A stretch of DNA of 64,000 bases from Anisodus tanguticus (Eukaryota; Streptophyta; Magnoliopsida; Solanales; Solanaceae), in assembly GCA_034509755.1 (NCBI GenBank), contig CM067552.1, forward strand, positions 17,400,048-17,464,047. Reading direction: 5' to 3'. Each line of letters opens with the position of its first letter. Within the stretch, counting starts at the first letter, position 1. This document shows positions 56,107 through 64,000 of the stretch, piece after piece. Made by a program: the position numbers and the translations under genes. Below the pieces are notes generated by a model. It worked only from the letters and a program-made list of their open reading frames with translations. It was not told where the DNA came from and made no database searches.

Positions 56107-56559
56107 AGTTCAAAAATGCTCTTCTCGGTCCTATTTAATGGATCAAATTTTCCCCTCCTTCCATCTATTGGGATAAGAAATTTCCTTAACGTATTAAAAA
56201 TGACTCAGAAATGTCATCCTTCCACCTATTATATCACATTTACCATTAATGTTATTTTTAGGCTCAAAATTGCCCTTCATTAATGACACAATAATATGAT
56301 ATATAATTAAAATTTTAATTAAACACGTGACCTTTATTTATTGATCCACATAAATTCTAACTCAACCCAACATAAAATTCTTTTAAATTAGCGCATCTAA
56401 ATAATAAAGTTTTTTTTTTCACCTCTCGTTTTCAGTTAATGAAAAAGAGATAAAAGGAAGAGATTTACTCAACAAGTAAAATAATTAAGAAAGCGTTTAG
56501 ACACTAATCTTAGATGATAAGCATGTATAATTCAGGGATTGTCGTATTTGTAGGGTTTT
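56107..56559. other. Right flank of the Tekay-like insertion; no gene
   Basis: CCTTAACGTATTAAAAATGACTC (near 56193) echoes CCCTTAACATATTAGAAATGG on the left flank (49514), showing that the target itself contained a repeated Mutator-type phrase. The rest is AT-rich. Confidence 0.5.
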
Positions 56560-58006
56560 TGTTGGGTTGTTGTACGCAGCGAATATTGAAAACTTGTTTC
56601 AAACCCAACAAATGTAGAACTGTTTGACTATAGGGTAATTTAAAATTGTAAACATAAGACTTGAATGGTACTTACATGTTTACAATATCTGGAATCTTTA
56701 TCAACTGTGGGTCCGCACGCAAATGCCATTTCGATTGCAAGCTCCAAGCTTCAATGTATTCCTCCTTTGGAAAGCTAGGAAATCCGACAGAGGTTCGACA
56801 GAGTGTTTTGATTCTGAGTCTCTAAGACTTAGAATAATGAGATGAAAATCAAGTGTAATGAATAATGAAGTGTAGGTCTGTATTTATAGGTGAAAAATTA
56901 GGTCAAACCGGATTAGGGTTTGACCTTGGGCCTGGCCCAAAAATTATCAGCACATTCTTAAATAAATCCAAAATCCAATTTTGATTTAATTAAAACAATC
57001 ATCATTCATTTAAATATCTCGATTCTAAATCGAATATTTAATACTCTCTCAATACATCCTTAGATCGAAAGGACAATCGACATCGTGTTACCTTACATGC
57101 CTTCTCATATCGACACTAATCAAATTAAGGTCTACGCGGAACTCCTAGACGACGCCGTAAGACGAACTCAATATGTGAAGTACGTTTACATGAATCCAGT
57201 AAACTTAACCTCTATGTGGTAAGATAAAATCCTTTCATTCACGATACACTCGATCAAGCTTAGGATTTGCCAAGTGTCTATCCAAATGGCTTGATCATTA
57301 TATCTCATCTGTATTGGTTGACAACAAGACCATATTCTAGATATGTCTATTGCGTTGGCCAACGACTTAGTCAACCCAATATTAATGAGAAACTGAGTGT
57401 TCTCTCGAATATACATTCGAGGAATGAATCCTAATCTTGGCTCAACTACCACCTTTAATCCACATCGTAAATGTACCCAATACAAGTCGTATCTCAACCT
57501 ATAAGGCATTTGAGATTAGGACATGATCAAAGTATATTACCATGTAGACAATGTGTGTATTGACCTAAAGTATAAGGACTTATATCTACCACACGTTGAT
57601 CATACTTTAGACATGTATAACAAACAGTATATCAGCAGGGTATACCAATACTTCCAAAGTATCCATGTGTCCATCACGAGTAGCCATTACTCGTAACAGG
57701 TGAGACATACTACATCCTCTAAGGAAGTGATGCAGACCACATGTCGACTTATCTCATATCATCGATATCTCATTCTTGATGATCATTAGTCGAGGTTATT
57801 TTAAGAGTTACGTTATAATATTAATATCTCACATTATTAATAACAATATAACCTCTAGGGATGCATATTATAGAATATTATAAACAATCAACTAATAATT
57901 CAATAATTGTGAATGCCAAAATATTAATCTCCATTAATAATAATACGAATGTGTATAAAGTACATTTGTCCTAATACAGATTCTCTAGGATATAAATATA
58001 CTTTCA
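56560..58006 (-). repeat. 3' LTR of the second Copia element (left border approximate)
   Basis: On the minus strand the LTR starts TGAAAGTATATTTATATCC at 58006, just after the purine tract. Its other end is set at a TGTTGGG (56560) but no second LTR is available for comparison. A TATA box CCTATAAATA is at 56881-56890 (minus). The frame 57186-57509 is an LTR shadow. Confidence 0.65.
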
Positions 58007-58020
58007 ATCTCCCACTTGGC
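58007..58020 (-). promoter_or_regulatory. Polypurine tract of the second Copia element
   Basis: Minus strand GGCCAAGTGGGAGAT abuts the LTR start; AAGTGGGAGAT is the usual form in Tnt1-like Copia elements. It overlaps the end of the RNase H frame region. Confidence 0.78.
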
Positions 58021-61000
58021 CTAGAGCCAAACTCCAACATAGCTAATCCCCATATTCTGAAAATGCCTATTATGCTTGACTAAGCTTAATGGTTTAGTGA
58101 ATGGGTCAGCTAGATTATCGTATGTAGGAACATAGTCTAATCTAATCTCTTCAGTCTCCACTATCTCCCTAAGTATGTGGTACTTCCTTGGTACATGCTT
58201 GTTTCTGTTTATTGATCTTGGTTCCTTAGCATGTGCAATCGCACCAGTGTTGTCATAATAAATAGTTATTGGACAACTAGCACTCGGAACTATCCTTAGT
58301 TCCTTCAGGAACTCAGAAATCATAACAGCTTCTTTACTAGCTTCCGATCCAGCAATGTACTCAGCTTCTATTGTCGAATCAACAGTTGTAGCTTGTTTGG
58401 AACTTTTCCAGCTCACTGCTCCACCATTGAAAATGAATGTGTACCCAGACTGAGATTTGAAGTCATCAAGATCTGTCTAGAAGCTAGAATCAGTGTACCC
58501 AGTAGCAGTTAGCTTTTCTTCCCCACCATAGACTAAGAAGTAATCTTTAGTTCGTCTAAGATACTTAAGAATACTCTTGACTGCTTTCCAGTGTTCTTCC
58601 CCAGGATTCTGCTGGAATTTACAAGTCATACTAAGTGCAAAGGCCACATCTGGCCTAGTACAGGTCATGGCATACATGATCAATCCTATAGCCGAAGCAT
58701 ATGAGATCCTCTTCATGCGTTCAAGTTCTATAGTATTAGAAGGACTGTCCTTCTTAGATAACTTGATGCCTTGTCATATAGGTAGACCGCCTTTCTTGGA
58801 ATTTTCCAATGAAAAACGTCTAAGCACTTTGTCTATGTAGACTGACTGTGATAGCCCCAACAATATATTAGGTCTATCTCTATAGATCCTAATTCCCAGA
58901 ATGTATCAGGCTTCACCTAAATCCTTCATCATGAAGGTACTGGACAACCACTCCTTGAGTGACTGCAGGAAAGTCTTATTGTCTTCCATTATCAATATGT
59001 CATCTACATATATAATAATAAAGGTAATACTCTCATCCTTGTGTTTACTATAAACACGGGGATAATCTTTGCTTCTGACAAAATCAAATGACTTGATAGC
59101 CTTGTCAAAGCAAATGTTCCAACTCCTCGAGGCTTACTTAATCCCATAAATGGACTTTTGTAGCTTGCATACAACATTTGGTTTGGACTCAAGCGAAAAA
59201 TGCTCAGGTTGTTTCATATACACTTTCTCAACTAGATTATCATTGAGGGAAGCGGTTTTGACGTCCATCTACCAAATGCCATAGTCATAATATGCAACTA
59301 TTGCAAGCAAAATCCGAATGGACTTAATCTTAGCAACAGGTGAAAAGGTTTCATCATAATCGACCATAGGCCATTGATTATAACCTTTAGTCACTAATCT
59401 TGCTTTATAAGTCTGTACATTTCCAAATGCATCGATCTTCTTCTTGAAGACCCATTTTTATCCTATGGGTTTAATCCCAGCTGGCAAATCAACCAAGTTC
59501 CACACTTGATTGATGTACATAGATTCCATCTCAAATTTCATGACTTCTTGCCATCTCTTCGAACCAATGTCCAACATTTCTTCGCTATAGGTTGTAGGCT
59601 CATCGTTATCGGGAATATCTATCTCACTGTGTGTTTCCACGAGTAGATTTAGTTTTTCAGGAGGACGATGAGTCCTAGTGGACCTACGGAGTTGATTGTT
59701 TTGCAGTTCAGTGCTTGGTATGTTCTGACTGTGAGAGGGTTCTTGTGTGTTGGATAATCCACTAACTTGAGAGCTTTCAGGAATATCATTTTCATGTATT
59801 TCCTGAATGGGAGGAGGTGAAACCATTGCATCTACTCCCAAAGGCTATGTAAGAGGATCTTGGATTTCTGCATTGTTCCTCATAACACTCCCACTGGCCG
59901 AAGGGCGTACTTGAAGTACCCAATCTTCTCCAAATACTCCCACTGAATTCTTGCCTTGGTCATTCGGCAAGAATTCAACATCTATGTTATCTTGCAGTTC
60001 TTGAATTTCTTCAAGTTCTATCTCTGTGTAACTATGTTCCTTGTAGACATATTCTTCTTCAAGGAAAGTTGCGTTCCTGGAAACAATGACCTTACGCTCA
60101 ACAGGAAGATAGAAGTAGTATCCCTTAGTTACTTTTGGATACCCCACGAAGTAATATTTCTCACTTTTGGAATCCAACTTGTCAATGAGCATCTTCTTAA
60201 CATATGCAGGGCACCCCAGGGTCTCATATGTTTAAGAGCTGTCTTCTTGCCACACCATATCTCATAGGATGTCTTTTCTACTGACTTGGAAAGAACCTTG
60301 TTCAGAACATATATTGAGGTTTGTATAGTATGTCCCCAAAGGTATGTCGGTAGAGCTGAGAAGTTTATCATGGATCGAACCATATCTAATAAGGTTCGGT
60401 TTCTCCTTTCGGCAACACCATTCATTTGTGGTGTTCCAGGAGGTGTCTACTCTAATTGGACTCCATGTAGCTTTAAGTAATCTAGAAAATCCTTGCTCAA
60501 GTATTCACCTCCTCGATCCGATCGAAGGGTCTTGATACTTGTTGCAAGTTGCTTCTCTACTTTCGACTTGTACTCTTTGAACTTCTCAAAAGCATCAGAT
60601 TTATGTCTTATAAGATACACATATCCATACCTTTTGAAGTCGTCAGTAAAAGTGATGAAGTATGGGAAACCTCATTTAGCTTGAGTCGAAAATGGCCCAC
60701 ATACATCAGTATAGACCAACTCAAGCACCTCTTTGGCTCGCACACCTTTCCCAGAAAGTGGCTTATTGGTCATCTTTCCTCTCAAGCAAGATTCGCATTT
60801 ACCATAAGACTCCAAGTCAAATGGTTTGAGGTAGTCTAACTTCCTCAACCTTGCTATCTTTGATTCGTTGATATGACCAAGTCTGTAATGTCATAGGTAG
60901 GTAAAGTTTCTATTACTTATCTTAGCTCGTTTATTTTGTACATTAAATATTTCTCGACTACAGTTTAGTGTATATAATTCATCAACAAGAGGAGCAGTTC

Positions 61001-61420
61001 CATATATAACATTATCAAAAGACAGTACTTGACTGCCATTATAAATATATGAGGAAAAACCCTCCATGTCCAAAACAGGGCTAGAAATGATATTCCTTGT
61101 TAACGAGGGTACATAATAATAATCATTTAACACTAGACAATAGCCAGAAGAAAAATTTAATCTATAAGTTCCTACGCGCTCAACATCCACTCATGCTCCA
61201 TTTCCAACGTGTAGGTCCACCTCCCTTGGTCCAACCTTCCTGCTATCAGTTATCCCCTGCACATTGGTACAAATGTGTGAGCCACAAGCGGTATCCAATA
61301 CCCAGGAATGAGAGTTATTTATAGACATATTTATTTCAATGATGTACATACCTTGTCCACCAAAGGTAGAAGCACCTTGTGCTTTTCCGCCTCCTGGTGT
61401 AGTGAAGTCCTTCATTCAAT
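58021..61420 (-). pseudogene. pol: Copia pol (protease, integrase, RT, RNase H), many stops
   Basis: Reading leftward: protease DTACGSHI (about 61295) in 61415-61191, continuing 61190-60891 (LVLNDYYYVPSLTRNIIS); the GAG-pre-integrase and integrase core with stops (60890-60430), then PPGTPQMNGVAERRNRTLLDMVRS (60450-60380) with the catalytic Glu; integrase tail (60192-59845, KYYFVGYPKVTKGYYFY); a Ser/Pro linker and RT start (59841-59458, RWQEVMKFEMESM). Reverse transcriptase carries YVDD at 58999-59010. RNase H is 58716-58477 and 58416-58021, with SWKSSKQATTVDSTIEAEYI and LDYVPTYDNLADPFTKPL. Stops at 59458, 59269, 59134, about 58909, 58774 and 58477 interrupt RT/RNase H. Four of these recur exactly, and one at the same codon, in the copy at 62417-64000. 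Confidence 0.92.
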
Positions 61421-62192
61421 GCCCCTTCTTGTTGCAGTTGAGGCATACATCCTTAGAAGGATTCACCTTCTTCTTCTTCACACCTCCCTTAGGCTTCATA
61501 TCTGAGGGCTGCAGCGACTGCTTTGCCCTTCTTCTGCCATTCCTTACCTTTCGGCTTGGGTCAGCTAGTAGAGCTCACCATGAGTACATCTTTGCCTTTA
61601 GAAGTGGAAGACTCAAAGGTCTTGAGCATGTTGTGCAGCTCCGACAGACTCGCCTTCGTTCCATTCATATTGTAATTCACTATGAAGTTTTCAAAGGAAG
61701 AAAGTTCAGGATGAGGGTGGTAGCGACATTCTTTTGCAGCTTCGTTCCAATTGAAACAAGTCTCTCTATCAGCCCTATCATCTTCAACACATGCTGGGAG
61801 ACCTGGTCCCCTTCATTGAGCTTACACTTAAAAAGTTCTATCAGTAACTCATATTCCATAGTTTGGGATTGTGAGTCATAGAGACTCTTCAAGTATTCAA
61901 GCATCTCATTGGGACCCATGTTCTCATGTTATCTCTGAAGTTCCATAGACATGGAAGACAACATCACGCATTGTGCTGAAGTGGCATCATCTAGGTGTTT
62001 TTGGTAAGCATCCTTACCAAAAGAGGCATATTCAGCAGAGTCTGTCGTAGTGACTGTTGGGAACACCGTGTCCAACACGTATTCTAATTTCTCTTGTCTC
62101 AACACTATTCGCAAATTTCTTTGCCAGTCAAGGTAGTTAGGTCCAGTAAGTTTGTTCATTTCAATTAACATTTTCAATGATAAGCTTGGCAT
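61421..62192 (-). pseudogene. gag: Copia gag, broken
   Basis: The start MPSLSLKMLIEMNKLTG is at 62192; NYLDWQRNLRIVLRQEKLEYVLD is the typical Copia capsid start. The frame stops at 61929 (after SMSMELQR) and resumes at 61919-61680 (MGPNEMLEYLKSLYDSQS, LIELFKCKLNEGDQVSQHV). A zinc-knuckle-like region with CLNCNKK-type words lies near 61450-61425. Gag would form the particle; frameshift and stops prevent it. Confidence 0.87.
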
Positions 62193-62416
62193 CTTTGATA
62201 ATCTGAAGAATTAGATAGAGTGGAAATCAAACTCAAAATTTATTTCCTATTATACACATTCGTTTAGGCTAATCAACATGGTATTTTGTTTAATTAGCTC
62301 CCACTATTTTAACATACTTCTACGACTCCATGGTAGATCACATACCTATATTAATTAAGGTCATAATCGGCCAAGATCCAAGCCTATGCTCTCTCCGCGT
62401 TTGCTTTGGCTGATAA
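62193..62416 (-). other. 5' leader of the second Copia element, ending at a junction
   Basis: Non-coding sequence upstream of gag. The expected primer site and 5' LTR are absent: at 62416 the sequence changes directly into RNase H of another copy. The last bases before the join (GCTTTGGCTGATAA) have no counterpart in the copy at 58148. Confidence 0.7.
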
Positions 62417-64000
62417 CTTCAGTCTCCATTATCTCCCTAAGTATGTTGTACTTACTTGGTACAAGCTTATTTATGTTTGTTGATCTTGGTTCCTTAGAAT
62501 GTGCAATCGCACCAGTGTTGTCATAATAAATAGTTATTGGACAACTAACACTCGGAACTACCCTTAGTTCCTTCAGGAACTCAGAAATAGCGACAGCTTC
62601 TTTACTAGCTTCTGATCCAACAATGTACTTAGCTTCTGTTGTCGAATCAACAGTTGTAGCTTGTTTGGAACTTTTCCAGCTCACTGCTCCACCATTGAAA
62701 ATGAATGTGTACCCAGACTAAGATTTAAAGTCATCAAGATCTGTCTAGAAGCTAGCATCAGTGTACCCAGTAGCAGCTAGCTTTTCTTCCCCACCATGGA
62801 CTAAGAAGTAATCTTTAGTTCGTCTAAGATACTTAAGAATACTCTTGACTGCTTTCCAGTGTTCTTCCCCAGGATTCTGCTGGAATTTACAAGTCATACT
62901 AAGTGCAAAGGCCACATCTGACCTAGTACAGGTCATGGCATACATGATCGATCTTATAGACAAAGCATATGGGATCCTCTTCATGCGTTCAAGTTCTATA
63001 GTATTAGAGGGACTGTCCTTTTTAGATAACTTGATGCCTTGTCACATAGGTAGACCGCCTTTCTTGGAATTTTCCAAAGAAAAACGTCTAAGCACTTTGT
63101 TTATGTAGACTGACTGTGACAACCCCAACAATCTATTAGGTCTATCTCTATAGATCCTAATTTCCAAAATGTAGCAGGCTTCACCTAAATCCTTCAACAT
63201 GAAGGTACTGGACAACCACTCCTTGAGTGACTGCAGAAAAGTCTTATTGTCTCCCATTATCAATATGTCATCTACATATATAATAATGAAGGTAATACTC
63301 TCATCCTTATGTTTACTATAAACATAGGGATCATATTTGCTTCTGACAAAATCAAATGACTTGATAGCCTTGTCAAAGCAAATGTTCCAACTCCTCGAGG
63401 CTTACTTAAGCCCATAAATGGACTTTTGTAGGTTGCATACAACATTTTGTTTGGACTCAAGCGAAAAACCCTCAGGTTGTTTCATATACACTTCCTCAAA
63501 TAGATTATCATTGAGGGAAGCGGTTTTGACGTCCATCTACCAAATGCCATAGTCATAATATGCAGCTATTGCAAGCAAAATCCGAATGGACTTAATCTTA
63601 GCAACATGTGAAAATGTTTCATCATAATCGACCCCAGGCCGTTGATTATAACATTTAGCCATCAACCTTGCTTTATAAGTCTGTACATTCCAAATGCATC
63701 GATCTTCTTCTTGAAGACCCATTTTCATCCTATGGGTGTAACCCCAGCTGGCAAATCAACCAAGTTCCACACTTGATTGATGTACATAGATTCCATCTCG
63801 GATTTCATGGCTTCTTGCCATCTCTTTGAATCAATGTCCAACATTGCTTCGCTATAGGTTGTAGGCTCATCGTTATCAGGAATATCTATCTCACTATGTG
63901 TTTCTACAAGTAGATTTTGTTTTTCAGGAGGACGATGAGTCCTAGTGGACCTAGGGAGTTAATTGTTTTGCAGTTCAGTACTTGGTATGTTCTGACTGTG
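62417..64000 (-). pseudogene. pol: Second Copia pol copy (RNase H and RT), head-to-tail, runs off the window
   Basis: Aligns with 58149-59733 at a constant offset of 4268 (one base less after a T deletion near 63687), about 4-5% different by hand sampling. It contains RNase H (62684-62361 and 62984-62745), YVDD at 63267-63278 and the RT start (63728-63537). Stops at 63537, 63402, 63042 and 62745 are at exactly the places of stops in the first copy, and 63725 is at the same codon as 59458 (TGA here, TAA there). The first copy's stop near 58909 is Cys here. The RNase H C-terminus is missing at the junction (62416). Confidence 0.9.

Overview
This window is repeat-dominated nuclear DNA of a flowering plant, most likely a member of the Solanaceae. 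The evidence is several LTR-retrotransposon lineages nested in one another, SINEs of a tRNA-headed Solanaceae-like type, Stowaway-, Mutator-, hAT- and pogo-type DNA elements, and Ogre/Tat and Tekay-like LTRs of the kind usual in that family. The family assignment is an inference from recalled repeat families; no search was run. I find no intact host gene. The only host-gene sequence I can support is a broken two-exon SHAQKYF-type MYB gene (41719-43325, minus).

Layout, left to right. 1-10684: an Ogre/Tat-type Ty3 element in plus orientation, its 5' LTR cut by the window edge. It has a PBS, a broken gag, almost no pol, an 85-bp tandem array in the 3' untranslated region and a 3276-bp 3' LTR. 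10685-12662: a minus-strand LTR fragment that the Ogre-like element entered, itself abutting an L1-type LINE fragment (12663-13486) and a TRIM-like element (13515-13797). 14996-18695: a 'tttggccaagctt' MITE split by a complete pogo/Tigger-type transposon (15015-17239) and a 1.1-kb Mutator-type foldback element with its target duplication (17377-18522). 19628-25507: an outer LTR split by a 3424-bp solo LTR flanked by a CCATT duplication. 26051-27228: a small hairpin, a Stowaway-like MITE and a SINE. 27640-41658: another LTR split by a full-length but dead Athila-like element (29436-40467, GTGTG duplication). 41719-43325: the MYB pseudogene. 43977-44797: a hAT-type MITE with a perfect 8-bp duplication. 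45176-47035: the 3' end of a Copia element. 49538-56106: a Tekay-like Ty3 element with a large internal deletion. 56560-64000: a dead Copia element followed head-to-tail by part of a second copy carrying the same stop codons.

How the parts relate. Nothing here forms a pathway; the logic is insertion order. The Ogre-like element is the youngest datable insertion: 6 differences in the 770 comparable LTR bases. The Athila pair differs by roughly 5-6% by hand count. All protein-coding transposon genes are interrupted, mostly at Trp, Gln and Arg codons, as expected from cytosine deamination in methylated repeats. The best leads are the gag-bearing, nearly pol-less Ogre derivative that moved recently, the two Copia copies sharing five premature stop sites, the templated repair scar in the Tekay-like element, and the CpG-rich motif arrays present in LTRs of different lineages.
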